Part shown: piece after piece, positions 10,290 through 21,025 of the stretch | Layout: each line of letters begins with the position of its first letter | How positions within the stretch are numbered: position 1 is the stretch's first letter | Assembly: GCA_951799405.1 (NCBI GenBank) | Contig: OX637344.1 | Location: 15,500,001-15,564,000, forward strand | Length of the DNA stretch: 64,000 nt | Direction of reading: 5' to 3' | DNA from: Agapetus fuscipes | Taxonomy: Eukaryota > Arthropoda > Insecta > Trichoptera > Glossosomatidae | The notes under the pieces: generated by a model | Database searches by the model: none | Told to the model about the DNA's origin: nothing | What the model saw: the letters and a program-made list of their open reading frames with translations, nothing else | Translations under genes and position numbers: made by a program

Positions 10290-10580
10290 CAACGCCTTAC
10301 CGCGTTGTTCTCAAATGGGTTGTATGTGGTTTGTAGAACCTATTTATTTTCACAGGATTATTTTCACAGCTGGCCATCCACTTGAGTTGATGTGGGGATT
10401 TTTAGCTACCGAGCGAGCTTGATCTCATTTCTTGTAAAGACTGTGTAAACTTTGCCGGTATTTTTATTATGTGGTTGAAATAAATCTCAAATCAGGAAAC
10501 CACATCTGATCGGGAAAGAATCGTAGCTCTCTGACATGGAACGCGAGCGTTCTACCAACTAAGTTATCGACTAGCCTAAT
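10290..10580 (-). mobile_element. SINE S2, diverged
   Basis: Inverted copy with body (CTCATTTCTTGTAAAGAC, AAACTTTGCCGGTATTTTT) and head (GCGTTCTACCAACTAAGTTATCGAC). B-box region is mutated. Confidence 0.7.
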
Positions 10581-10679
10581 GAACATTAAAGAATTTTAAG
10601 GAACAAATAGACTCCCTTCATGCCATAGTAGTCCTTGCTTTTATAGTAATTTTTACGATTTGACTGGTGTTTTTTTTTT

Positions 10680-11010
10680 AAATTAAACTGCAATTATTAA
10701 TTTAACAAAAAATATTTTAGACAGGTTGGTTCACAATTTACAACAATTGATAATATCTGGTAATTGGTCATCACGGCAAACGCTCGGAGTGACTAATCGC
10801 TCTCCGCACCATTGCAGTCCCTATATATAGGTAGGTACAAAAGGGATCTTTCTCGCATATTGCAGATCATTCTTTGATTTCTCGCTCACACCAGAACGCC
10901 GTTCTATGCACTACCACCATCATGGACTACTCATAAATTGTTCTACTCACACTATTGTACCTACATGTATAGGTGCGCGTAGATATTTTGATTTCATAGT
11001 TCGTAGCATT
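10680..11010 (-). repeat. LTR-like repeat (diverged)
   Basis: Shares AATTAAACTGCAATTATT, ACCATTGCAGTCCCTATATATAGG and CTCGCATATTGC-type boxes with 47730-47960 and 42040-42240. TATATATA-type box present. Boundaries uncertain. Confidence 0.3.
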
Positions 11011-11098
11011 ATTAAAGACGAACTTTCAAGTTATTGGTTCTAGCGCTTGATCGTAGATACAATTCCCTGCGAGTACCTTCAAACGATGTACTTTAACG

Positions 11099-11336
11099 GA
11101 GCTATTCTTAGACATTTTAGTCGTCGGTTGAGCCCACGCTTTGACAAACTAATGATGCATTTGTATGAAGACCTGTATATCCAAGATTGCACAAGTGAAC
11201 AGCTGATTTGTTTTCATACAAATATTACAAAATTCGGTAGGTAAGAATGACCGTGCTGATGAAACTTCCAGCGCAGGCACCATTAGTTTGTCAAAGCGTG
11301 GGCTCAACTGACGACTAAAATGTCTAAGAATAGCCT
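11099..11336. mobile_element. MITE with ~50 bp terminal inverted repeats
   Basis: Left end GCTATTCTTAGACATTTTAG and right end CTAAAATGTCTAAGAATAGC are inverse, and the inverse match extends through GAGCCCACGCTTTGACAAAC. About 238 bp, non-coding. A second copy is at 32092. The superfamily is not clear because no clean target duplication is visible. Confidence 0.8.
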
Positions 11337-11344
11337 CGTAAGTA

Positions 11345-11542
11345 GATCTTAATCTAAGCTGCAAAGATTTGTAACATTTGAGATTCATATCAAATGCATT
11401 CCCACAAGCAGACACGCAAAAAATCACGCTCACACATGCCGCATGAGCATAAGCCATGCAACTCTGCCTGTGACGGTGACATTGGCAAAATGAACCATTT
11501 TTTACAGTATGGGTAGTCAGCCTCATACCTACCTATGAGTCA
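11345..11542 (-). repeat. Family A repeat with internal deletion
   Basis: Inverted copy lacking the ~50 bp around the Family A midpoint; GCCGCATGAGCATAAGCC joins the two sides. Confidence 0.8.
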
Positions 11543-11639
11543 AGTAGATAATCGTGCAAAATCGCACATTCAGTACAATATGAAAGCGGTACAAAAAGTA
11601 CAACTTGAAATAAAATTTGCTCTACAAAAATTGTTCTTC

Positions 11640-11712
11640 GGGGGATCGAACTGCGTACAGTTTGATCTATAGCCTGACGTGATAACCATTTGACTACAGC
11701 CGTTCAGGAAGC
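11640..11712 (-). repeat. tRNA-like segment
   Basis: Inverted B-box-like GGGGATCGAACTGC and A-box-like ATAACCATTTGACTACAGC. It has the look of a tRNA relic or SINE head; arms do not form a full cloverleaf by eye. Confidence 0.35.
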
Positions 11713-12017
11713 ATATTAATATCGTATAATTCACCGTCCAGTCAACCCATTTCTCGAAGATGCTCCATTATCTCGTGGGCGTTGGCTCTGCGACCGTTAC
11801 TAGGTCATTTGTCATTGTCTGCAGGCTACGGCAGCTAGAGCACCTACATAAGTCTGCTATTGACACTTTACCTGTTTTAATATGGAATGCCAGCGACTAA
11901 AGGACATTCTGGGAAGTAGAGCATACTTTAGATTCACGTTTGCTGTATTTTCTGTCTTTTATATTATACTTGTATAATCTAAGTTTAAATAAAATCTAAG
12001 TCTATAATATAAAACCC
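11713..12017. other. Unassigned spacer
   Basis: No coding or repeat signal recognised. Confidence 0.4.
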
Positions 12018-12238
12018 ATGCTGTAGAAAATGGTTCACTTTGCCAATGTCACCCCTGTTTCAGGGAAGGTCGGCAAGAGTTGTAGGGTGTATGTTCATTC
12101 TAGATTTAGGTTTTTACATTGTAAGTCCAAATGCGGCATGTTTAAGTGCGAACTTATACGTGTCTGCTTGTGAAAATGCATATAATGTGAATCCTTAATG
12201 TAACATATATTTGCAACTTAGATAAGATTAAATAAGTT
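12018..12238 (+). repeat. Family A repeat
   Basis: Starts at CCCATGCTGTAGAAAATGG and ends in AGATAAGATTAAATAAG. The head upstream of CCCATGC is absent. Confidence 0.85.
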
Positions 12239-12239
12239 G

Positions 12240-12395
12240 CACAGATATACATTTCAACATTCGAAATTTTAACTTCGTACGTATACACATATGCGTAAAT
12301 AGCTACGTGTAAGTTAACGTTTACATAGTGGTAAAATTGAACTTTTTTTTTACAGCATGGGTGGTCAGCTTCATAACAATCTGTTAATAAAGGAA
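12240..12395 (-). repeat. Family A repeat, degenerate
   Basis: Inverted remnants: AGTTGCACAGATATAC-type tail near 12236 and ACAGCATGGGTGGTCAGC at the head. Confidence 0.55.
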
Positions 12396-12524
12396 TACAT
12401 CAATCACAATTTAACGATTGACCATTTAGCAACGTTGTCTAACATTGTCTAACATTGTATAACGTCAGTTTTTGTCCTTAAATCATCCTTTGTACTCCAT
12501 CTCACCCAACCAAGACACCGGGTC

Positions 12525-12715
12525 ACGACAAATCAGTCAAAGATAACTCGCCTACAGACAGTTCGTCCGTGGACAAATCTGTTACACTGCACTTCGTCCA
12601 CATGACTTTTCAGTCAGAGACAACTCGTCCACAGTCCAAATTGTTTCACAGACATATCGGACAATTCAGTCAACGGCATTTTGGTCACACACAATATATC
12701 GTCCCTACAGTGCTT
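12525..12715. repeat. Degenerate minisatellite (GTCCGTGGACAAAT-type)
   Basis: Succession of imperfect ~20-30 bp units such as CAGTTCGTCCGTGGACAAAT and CAACTCGTCCACAGTCC. Related sequence lies at 15725, 18136, 18435 and 35008. Confidence 0.65.
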
Positions 12716-12769
12716 TTTTGGCTTATCTTACATTTGATTCAAAATGAACTTTCAATGAAATTGTATTAA

Positions 12770-12985
12770 GAATCACAATCTACACGATCTGAGCTAAGAA
12801 AAAAACATGAAACACGATAATGTGACAGTTGTTTTAAAACTTTGTAAAATCAATTTCCAGTTTTCATAGGACAGACACATTGGTTCAGTTTGCATACAAA
12901 CATTGCTCATGTGAAATTACCTCTGATGGAAAAAATAAAAACAAGCACTAAGGGACGATAGCGCAAAAGACGGCTGTCACAGAAA
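12770..12985. repeat. Repeat flanking the minisatellite
   Basis: ACATTGCTCATGTGAAATTACC and neighbouring boxes recur inverted at 35390-35460 and directly at 32680. This suggests that minisatellite plus flank form one larger dispersed element. Confidence 0.45.
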
Positions 12986-13019
12986 AAAATATCTCCAAAA
13001 AACCTTCGTAATGACTGAA

Positions 13020-13305
13020 GCTTACATTAATTATATTTTTATGTGATGAAGCTGTTGATGGACCGTATCAAGATGCTGATGATGATGATGGATGATTTAT
13101 TTCCGGTGGTGCCGTTTAACGATCACAGACCATCTCAAGGGCGCCGTGGCTCTTCAAAAACAGCATTTTCTTAAGTCCTCTTCTGAAGGTGATGGTGGGC
13201 TGGTCAGAGCGAAGGTCGACAGCCAGTTTATTCCAGGCAACTGGCCCAGCTACCCCAAAGCTCCTGTCCGCAAAATTGGATGTACATATTTGCTCTTATT
13301 GGTTC
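13020..13305 (-). pseudogene. L2/CR1-like LINE 3' end
   Basis: Minus-strand frame ending at stop 13118-13116 reads ADRSFGVAGPVAWNKLAVDL, then RSDQPTITFRRGLKKMLF, the standard C-terminus of L2/CR1-clade polymerases. Upstream it is frameshifted (about 13305). A short 3' UTR follows, ending in a GAT/ATC microsatellite at about 13074-13095, as expected for a LINE that ends in a trinucleotide repeat. Related ends are at 28456, 39125 and 55680. Confidence 0.8.
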
Positions 13306-13405
13306 TTTGATCCTGTTGACAGCAGTAGAGGCAGAGCGCAGTGGTCGCCTTGTAGCGACGTCAGCAGAACAAAGTTCAGCGAGACATGGGGGTGGACTGT
13401 GAGAC

Positions 13406-13413
13406 ATGTGGAC
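13406..13413. repeat. Target-site duplication of hAT copy 1 (left)
   Basis: ATGTGGAC, repeated exactly at 15725-15732. Confidence 0.9.
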
Positions 13414-15724
13414 TAGGTTGGAGCGTGCTTGTATGGAGTTTTTTTTTTTTTTCGAATTTAAAAAAGGCGGGGTGCGAAATCGGTGCTCTGGTACACACAT
13501 ATTAAGCACAGAAATTTTGGATTCAATATCTTATCTGCAAATTGTGCCCCAAAGCCCTTGAAATATCACAAATATTCAAAAAAGTGGGTAGTGCAATAAC
13601 TGGTTTCGTATAAATTCTAACCATAAATTATACAATTTCTCACTTGCTATTGACTAACGATAAACACAACTAAAGAATAATAGTGAACAAATCCTAAAAA
13701 AACATGTGTTTACCCGCGAAATATCGTTGTCGATTAAGTAATTTTTCGCGAAAATTTGCTATGTTCAAAACAGGGAAAACTTGTCGGGTGGAGATCAACC
13801 ATCCACGTTTGGCAGTCCAGTAGTTGTAGTAAACTCGGATACAGCTACTACAGCTACTGCTATAGCAAGCAAGCAGCTCAATAAACTTAATTTGCCAGTT
13901 GTAGCCAGAACACTGGATCGTTATGGCGTTTCCGATCGGGCAGGAGCTGCCATCGTGTCTGCTGCATTACAAGATATCGTATTGGTGACTGAAGATGATT
14001 GCAAGAATGTTGTAGATCGCAGTAAGATCCGCCGAGCCCGTACTCAAACTAGGAACGTGCAGATTTCCACTCAGCTTGACCTAGGGTAGTCCATTTGTAT
14101 CTCGTTTGACGGACGAAAGGATAAAACGTTAGTCATGGAAGGCAAGCGCAGAATATTGGTAGTAGAAGAACACATCACTCTTTTAAAAGAACCTGGATCA
14201 CAATACATTGGCCACATTATATGCAAGTCAAGCGATGCTAAAACTATTGACAACAAAGTTTTAGCTTATTTTGTAGCGAAATCGATCAATACAACTACAA
14301 TCACAGCCATCGGATGCGACGGTACTGCCGTTAATACTGGAATTCATTCAGGTATCATACGCCTTATAGAAAAAATATTTAAACGACCGCTCCAGTGGCT
14401 AGTGTGTCAACTACATGCGAATGAATTGAGCTTGCGTCACCTTTTTGAATCTATCGATGGGACGACAACAGGACCCAAGAGCTTCAGCGGTCAGCTGGAA
14501 AAACAGCTGAAAAACTGCGAATACCTCCCAGTAGCTGATTTTATACCAATAACATGCAACCTGCCAGACATTACAAAAGTTCGCGGGGATATCAGCACAG
14601 AGCAGCTATATTTGTTGGAAATATGTCAAGCTATTAGTGCAGGACACTGTGATGAAAACTTGGCTAAGAGGTCTCCAGGAAAAATATGGCATTCGCGTTG
14701 GTTGACGACAGCCAACTCACTTCTCTGGCTATTTATTTCTACCAATAATCCGACTGAAAAACAGATGACTGTGACTGAATTCGTCTTGAAGGTTTACGCA
14801 CCGATGTGGTTCCACATTAAAACAAAACCTTTGTGCATTCACGGGGCAAAACATCTACACGAAACCATTAAATTGACTCGGTATCTTCCAACACACTTGA
14901 AAGAAATTGTCGACCCCGTGATACAAAGGAATGGTTATTTCGGTCACTGCGAAAATGTACTAACTGCAATGTTGAACGGCGAGAGAAGCCACATCCGAGA
15001 ACTAGCTGTCAGGCGAATCGTGAAGATCAGGGAACAAACGTCGGGGTTTGCTCCTATCTGAGTCTTCAAGGTGCCAAGCTTGAACTTCAACGCAGAGCAA
15101 TATTATGACCTGATTGAATAGGACAAAGTTTCTGAACCACCAGTCATGAAACAAATTAGCACCGAATTATTGAAGGATGCCATCGTCAATCCAGATATAG
15201 TGGAAACTCAGATTTTGATACTCTATCGTCAAATGCCCTGTCACACTCAAACAACTGAAAGATGCATCAAACTTGTGACTGAAGCGTGCTCTGCTGTATG
15301 TGGCCCCGAAAGATAGGAAGGATGGATAAAAAATAAGTTGGAATCCTGTAAAATTATGCCGATTTTCAATACCAAGAGAGAATACAAAACTAAGTAATTT
15401 TTAGAAATTTACCGTATTTTCAACCATTTTTCAAAAAAAAGTCTTGTGTTATTTGTGTAAACTGTTTCACTTTATTCTTTTGTTGGTAGTCAACAAATAA
15501 TATTAATATATAAAATATGTAAAAATACTTATGGTTTTTTTTTACTGATTTTAATTTGAACCCCTGTTTTTGGACTTTTTTGTTTTTTTCAGTGGCTTTG
15601 TGGCACAATTTCCACTGAAAATATTGAAATCTTGTAATAGTGTCTTTGTTCGTATCCCTATGGAGCACCAATTCCCCACTCCGCCCAAATCAAAATCCCA
15701 AAAAAAAGTTCACGCTCCACCTTA
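13414..15724 (+). mobile_element. hAT transposon, copy 1 (2311 bp)
   Basis: Ends TAGGTTGGAGCGTG (left) and CACGCTCCACCTTA (right) are near-perfect terminal inverted repeats (12 of 14 match), and an exact 8 bp duplication ATGTGGAC flanks them. Eight-base duplications and short TIRs define the hAT superfamily. The element carries one transposase gene in the same orientation, broken in this copy. It is nearly identical to copy 2 for its first ~1.1 kb. Confidence 0.92.
13781..15316 (+). pseudogene. hAT-like transposase, copy 1, inactivated
   Basis: Same coding sequence as copy 2 (16200-17813). One frame runs from about 13745 without an ATG to an in-frame TAG at 14087-14089, then continues in the same frame through SICISFDGRKDK and ATG 14135. 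It carries the hAT RNase-H-fold boxes AIGCDGTAVNTG (first acidic residue) and CQLHANEL (C-x2-H), and HSRWLTTANSLL. It is further broken by TGA at 15059-15061, where copy 2 reads CGA, and by TAG at about 15119, where copy 2 reads TGG, so this copy cannot make a full protein. The three-codon segment GCT CCT ATC just before the TGA is missing from copy 2. The 102-residue N-terminal part has no ATG, so either a start codon or a spliced upstream exon is missing. Confidence 0.85.
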
Positions 15725-15832
15725 ATGTGGACGTATATTGTATATGACTGAAATGTCGCTGACGAAAAAGTCGTATGGACAAACTGTTTTATGATTGAAT
15801 TGTCCGTGACCGATGTGTCTGTGGATGAGCTA
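15725..15832. repeat. Minisatellite between the two hAT copies
   Basis: 108 bp beginning with the copy 1 target duplication and ending with that of copy 2 (ATGAGCTA at 15825-15832). It contains GACTGAAATGTCGCTGACG and GAATTGTCCGTGACCGATG, units of the degenerate minisatellite seen at 12525 and 18136. Confidence 0.7.
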
Positions 15833-18135
15833 TAGGTTGGAGCGTGCTTGTATGGAGTTTTTTTTTTTTTTCGAATTTAAAAAAGGCGGGGTGCGAAATC
15901 GGTGCTCTGGTACACACATATTAAGCACAGAAATTTTGGATTCAATATCTTATCTGCAAATTGTGCCCCAAAGCCCTTGAAATATCACAAATATTCAAAA
16001 AAGTGGGTAGTGCAATAACTGGTTTCGTATAAATTCTAACCATAAATTATACAATTTCTCACTTGCTATTGACTAACGATAAACACAACTAAAGAATAAT
16101 AGTGAACAAATCCTAAAAAAACATGTGTTTACCCGCGAAATATCGTTGTCGATTAAGTAATTTTTCGCGAAAATTTGCTATGTTCAAAACAGGGAAAACT
16201 TGTCGGGTGGAGATCAACCATCCACGTTTGGCAGTCCAGTAGTTGTAGTAAACTCGGATACAGCTACTACAGCTACTGCTATAGCAAGCAAGCAGCTCAA
16301 TAAACTTAATTTGCCAGTTGTAGCCAGAACACTGGATCGTTATGGCGTTTCCGATCGGGCAGGAGCTGCCATCGTGTCTGCTGCATTACAAGATATCGTA
16401 TTGGTGACTGAAGATGATTGCAAGAATGTTGTAGATCGCAGTAAGATCCGCCGAGCCCGTACTCAAACTAGGAACGTGCAGATTTCCACTCAGCTTGACC
16501 TAGGGTAGTCCATTTGTATCTCGTTTGACGGACGAAAGGATAAAACGTTAGTCATGGAAGGCAAGCGCAGAATATTGGTAGTAGAAGAACACATCACTCT
16601 TTTAAAAGAACCTGGATCACAATACATTGGCCACATTATATGCAAGTCAAGCGATGCTAAAACTATTGACAACAAAGTTTTAGCTTATTTTGTAGCGAAA
16701 TCGATCAATACAACTACAATCACAGCCATCGGATGCGACGGTACTGCCGTTAATACTGGAATTCATTCAGGTATCATACGCCTTATAGAAAAAATATTTA
16801 AACGACCGCTCCAGTGGCTAGTGTGTCAACTACATGCGAATGAATTGAGCTTGCGTCACCTTTTTGAATCTATCGATGGGACGACAACAGGACCCAAGAG
16901 CTTCAGCGGTCAGCTGGAAAAACAGCTGAAAAACTGCGAATACCTCCCAGTAGTTGATTTTATACCAATAACATGCAACCTGCCAGACATTACAAAAGTT
17001 CACGGGGATGTAAGCACAGAGAAGCAATATTTGTTGGAAATATGTCAAGCTATTAGTGCAGGACATTGTGATGAAAACTTGGCTAAGAGGTCTCCAGGAA
17101 AAATATGTCATTCGCGTTGGTTGACGACAGCCAACTCACTTCTCAGGCTATACATTTCTACCAATAATCCGACTGAAAAACAGATGACTGTGACTGAATT
17201 CGTCTTGAAGGTTTACGCACCGATGTGGTTCCACATTAAAACAAAACCTTTGTGCGTTTACGGGGCAAAACACCTACACGAAACCATTAAATTGACTCGG
17301 TATCTTCCAACACATTTGAAAGAAATTGTCGACCCCGTGATACAAAGGAATGGTTATTTCGGTCACTGCGAAAATGTACTAATCGCAATGTTGAACGACG
17401 AGAGAAGCCACATCCGAGAACTAGCTGTCAGGCGAATCGTGAAGATCAGGGAACAAACGTCGGGGTTCCGAGTCTTCAAGGTGTCAAGCTTGAACTTCAA
17501 CGCAGAGCAATATTATGACCTGATTGAATGGGACAAAGTTTCTGAACCACCAGTCCTGAAACAAATTAGCACCGAATTATTGAAGGACGCCATCGTCAAT
17601 CCAGATATAGTGGAAACTCAGATTTTGATACTCTTTCGCCAAATGCCCTGTCACACTCAAGTAACTGAAAGATGCATCAAACTTGTGACTGAAGTGTGCT
17701 CTGCTGTATGTGGCCCCAAAAGACGGGTAGGATGGATAAAAAATAGTTGGAATCCTGTAAAATTATGCCGATTTTCAATACCAAGAGAGAATACAAAACT
17801 AAGTAATTTTTAGAAATTTACCGTATTTTCAACCATTTTTCAAAAAATAAACCTTGTGTTAGTTGTATAAACTGTTTCACTTTATTCTTTTGTTGGTAGT
17901 CAACAAACAATATCAATATATAAAATATGTAAAAATACTTATAGTTTTTTTTTTACTGATTTTAATTTGAACCCCTGTTTTTGGACTTTTTTGTTTTTTT
18001 CAGTGGCCTTGTGGCACAATTTCCACTGAAAATATTGAAATCTCGTAATAGTGTCTTTGTTCGTATCCCTATGGAGCACCAATTCCCCACTCCGCCCAAA
18101 TCAAAATCCCAAAAAAAAGTTCACGCTCCACCTTA
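15833..18135 (+). mobile_element. hAT transposon, copy 2 (2303 bp)
   Basis: Same TIRs as copy 1, but flanked by a different exact 8 bp duplication, ATGAGCTA (15825-15832 and 18136-18143). The two copies are therefore separate insertions and not a tandem duplication. Both sit in the same degenerate minisatellite. Confidence 0.93.
16200..17813 (+). CDS. hAT-like transposase, copy 2, one internal stop
   Basis: Would encode a DNA-binding and strand-transfer enzyme that moves the element by cut and paste in the nucleus. The frame has 102 codons, then TAG at 16506-16508, then 15 more codons to ATG 16554 and an uninterrupted 419-codon frame to 17813, all in one phase. In the 419-residue part, GCDGT at 60-64 supplies the probable first catalytic aspartate, C91-x2-H94 is the hAT C-H box, and HSRWLTTAN lies at 186-194. 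Downstream are YAPMWF (221-226), PVIQRNGYFGH (261-271) and ERSHIREL (283-290), typical of a widespread invertebrate group of hAT-like proteins. No BED zinc finger is visible at the N-terminus. The same TAG occurs in copy 1. No ATG opens the first part; the frame is open from about 16164. It may be defective, spliced, or dependent on stop readthrough. Confidence 0.8.
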
Positions 18136-18300
18136 ATGAGCTACATGTGAACGAGTTATTCCGGGCCAACTTGTCTGTGATCGAAAAGTCGATGACAGAA
18201 AATTCGTATGGACGAACTGTATTGTGATTAAATTATCCATGACTGATTTACCTGTGGACAAGCCACATGTGGGCTGGTTATCCCTGGTCAACTTTATTTT
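18136..18300. repeat. Degenerate minisatellite
   Basis: Begins with the right target duplication of hAT copy 2. Units include GACGAACTGTATTGTGATTA and CTGATTTACCTGTGGACAAG. Continues the array seen at 12525 and 15725. Confidence 0.65.
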
Positions 18301-18434
18301 ATTTTTTTATTTTTGAGACACCAACAGAACACTGGAAAGTACTCGTACATAGCATTGAATACAAAAACATTTTATGAGCAATAACTTACATATTATTTCA
18401 GCGTCCCAATGATAGGTATCTGCCATATTCATAT

Positions 18435-18545
18435 TACATATTGTCTGTGATCAAAAAGTTAATGCCTGAAAAGTCATGTGGACAATCTGTCTGTGGACAG
18501 GTTGTCTGTGACTGATTTATCGTGGAACTTCAAGATACCGGGTCG
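18435..18545. repeat. Degenerate minisatellite, second block
   Basis: Units TTGTCTGTGATCAAAAAG and CTGTCTGTGGACAGGTTG, same family as the preceding block. Confidence 0.6.
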
Positions 18546-18780
18546 TCATTAAACGTCTAATATCATTTGCAATCAGTGTCGGAGTCTCTATTTGTCTCGC
18601 TCTGCAGATTGTGCGGTCAGAGCGTGGGGGAGGGGGATGTCGGATGTCATATAAACACCCCCATAATAAAACCCCTTGAATAGCGAAAGGGTAGTTTTAG
18701 TACTAAAACATTTTCGTGATAATGAAATACGTTCATGTCAAACCTTTCTTATGTGAATACATAATTATTATTATGTTTAA

Positions 18781-18880
18781 AAAAAGGTCGAAAGCTCAAT
18801 TATTAGAATGCTTGCATTCCATGCCGAGAGCAAGGGTTCGATCTCAAGGTTTACTCAGCCTTTACAAGAAATGAGAACCA
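18781..18880 (+). mobile_element. SINE S2 fragment
   Basis: tRNA-like GGTCGAAAGCTCAATTATTAG and GGGTTCGATCTCAAGG, then TTTACAAGAAATGAGAACCA, cut by a family A copy at 18881. Confidence 0.75.
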
Positions 18881-19115
18881 GCTAGGTCGGTTTTAGGCTG
18901 ACCACCCATACTGTAAAATTATGGTTCACTTTTACAATGTCACCGCTGTTTCAGGGAAGGTAGGCAAGAGTTGCAGGGCTTATGTTCATTTGAGATTGGG
19001 CTTTTATATTGTAGGTCCACATGCGGCATGTGTGAGCGCGAAGTTATGCGAGTCTGCTTGTGGGAATGCATTTAATCGAATCTCAAATGATACATATCTT
19101 TGAAACTCATATTTA
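18881..19115 (+). repeat. Family A repeat
   Basis: Complete body from GGTCGGTTTTAGGCTGACC through the AATGCATTTAATCGAATC end; the tail has turned into ATTTAGATTCAG. Confidence 0.9.
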
Positions 19116-19210
19116 GATTCAGATATAAGATACAAGTATCAGATACATCAAATATTTGATACAAATATCAAGTTAAAATACCAGATAAGACACATCACGT
19201 TTCGGTTACA
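19116..19210. repeat. Minisatellite (CAGATACAAATAT-type), left part
   Basis: Imperfect units such as AGATACAAGTATCAGATACA. The array resumes at 19670, so the family D MITE was inserted inside it. Confidence 0.7.
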
Positions 19211-19652
19211 TCAATAAATATATCGATGGTTAAAAGACAATAGGACTTAAGCGACAAAAAGTAAATTGTTCAGGAGAGCAGTTTAAAGTTTGAGATTGCA
19301 GAAAAATGGCATAACTTTTTTTTTTTTATTAAATCGTTAAAATCAAACCAGCTCTAAAATCAAAATAAAAAAGGCATTTATTGTCATTTCTATTAATGTG
19401 GTTGTACGATGTGTTACGATTTTTTTATGTCTTAAGCGCCTTTAGGACAAGAAAGGCCAAAATCTTGTCGATTACACCAAAACCATACTTCGAAAACGCA
19501 GTTGTTTGGGACATAAACAACAAAACAATCATTGCAGAGCTATGAGAGTTAGCGCATTAAAAAGAGTGTTTTTTTTTTCAGTAGGATAGCATTTATTACT
19601 CAATTTTTACCAAAACGTCGCTTATGTCCTACTACTTTTTAACCGTCGATAT
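19211..19652 (+). mobile_element. Family D MITE, full length
   Basis: About 440 bp with ~38 bp terminal inverted repeats: TATATCGATGGTTAAAAGAC at the left, and the reverse of TTTTTAACCGTCGATATA at the right. Both ends abut TA, as expected for a Tc1/mariner- or pogo-type target. Non-coding, so moved by a transposase from elsewhere. Other copies: 3346, 33655, 46935, 55010 and 55320. Confidence 0.8.
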
Positions 19653-19669
19653 ACACCACGCTTCAAATT

Positions 19670-19820
19670 CACCAGATACATGAAATATAAAAATCAGTAT
19701 CGGATACAAATATTACTTGCAAGTATCAGATGCAAATAACAGATACAAGAATCAGATACAAATATCGGATTTTAACATCAGATAAAAATAACAGATACAA
19801 TTATCAGATAAAAAAATAAG
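19670..19820. repeat. Minisatellite (CAGATACAAATAT-type), right part
   Basis: Units such as ATCAGATACAAATATCGG and AACAGATACAATTATCAG, each 12-20 bp and imperfect. Confidence 0.75.
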
Positions 19821-20360
19821 AATTATCATAAAATCTAGAAAAACTTTTCGCGATTTTGTCAAGAAACTTTTTGTAAGAACTGTGGTAGCCTGAATATTTA
19901 AATTCATTCAGATCCATCTAAAAGGTTTACTTCAACTGCGCTAAAATAATGATCTCTAATATTCAGAGACATTCTTGCGCTATAACTTCTCATTTCTTCA
20001 CATTATTCTTTACTGCCCGTAACCTTTGGGTCATCTCTATCAATTTCGGATTATAAAAGTCATGATAAACTATCAAAAATGGATATTTTGAAGAAAAAAA
20101 TTATCTCTGTATGGAATTCAAAAGCAAACTGAAATACTGATGTAAGGCTTTTTGGATGTTTGTCTATGAATAACACAAGTCATGTTTGTATGTACGTCAT
20201 TATAATGCTTTCAGTACTCAAATAATTTTATGGTCCACATTAAAATGGTACTAATGTACAGCCAAGTCCAATCTGTGTTAAATCCTATCTCTCATCTGCA
20301 CGAGCTGAGCTTGTATCTGCATTATGTATCTACAATACAATAATAATCATCATCACCATC
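19821..20360. other. Unassigned spacer
   Basis: No coding or repeat signal recognised until an ATC-rich run at 20345-20362. Confidence 0.4.
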
Positions 20361-20690
20361 ATCAAAATACTAAGCATCATCAGAGAAAGTGTGAAAGTGA
20401 AGATTAAAAGAAGTATGCTAAGATGGTTTGGGCATATGGAGAGAATGAATGATGAAAGATTGACGAATAAAGTATATGTTGAAAGAATAGAAGGATGTCG
20501 TGGTAGAGGAAGACCGAGAAAGGTGTGGATGGACCAAATTTCAGAAATAGCGAATGTCCAGAGTCAAAAGAAAAGGAGACTTGTATGAAGAAGGTTATGA
20601 CTCTGGATGAAATGAAAGAAGTATGTAAGGACCGAAAAAAATGGCGGTTGATCTGTAATGTAGGCGGCTAAGGCCAAGAATCAATTTTCA
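20360..20690 (+). pseudogene. RTE-like LINE C-terminal fragment
   Basis: A frame from about 20391 reads KRSMLRWFGHMERMNDERLT, then GCRGRGRPRKVWMDQISEIA, then shifts into MKEVCKDRKKWR and ends near 20665. This is the common RTE-like C-terminus; the C-terminal tail has a frameshift near 20580. Truncated at the 5' side by an ATC-rich run. Confidence 0.8.
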
Positions 20691-20754
20691 TTTTTATAGA
20701 TGTTTTGTAGATATTTTAGTGTCTGTTTGTTTGTTTAACTGGATGTAATTAATT

Positions 20755-21025
20755 GCTTATATTCCTTGACTTATAGGTTGGTATAAGACTGACCACCCAT
20801 ACTGTAAGAATGGTTCACTTTACCAATGTCACCCCTGTTTCAGGAAAGGTCGGCAAGAGTTGCAGGGTTTATGTTCATTTGAGATTGGGTTTTTATATTG
20901 TAGGTCCACATGCGGCATGTGTGAGAGCGAAATTATGCGTGTCTGCTTGTGTGAATGCATTTAATATGAATCTTAAATCATATATATATCTTTGAAACAT
21001 AGATTTCGTTTTTAGATTTGGTAGT
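20755..21025 (+). repeat. Family A repeat
   Basis: Complete copy with a head TAATTAATTGCTTATATTCC that recurs inverted at 43305. Confidence 0.9.

Noticed and set aside
13070..13095. CTGATGA hammerhead box
   Set aside because: Part of a GAT microsatellite at a LINE end; no stem II or GAAA box.
15833..18135. hAT pair as a simple tandem duplication or assembly repeat
   Set aside because: Each copy has its own exact 8 bp target duplication and the 3' halves differ at many bases.
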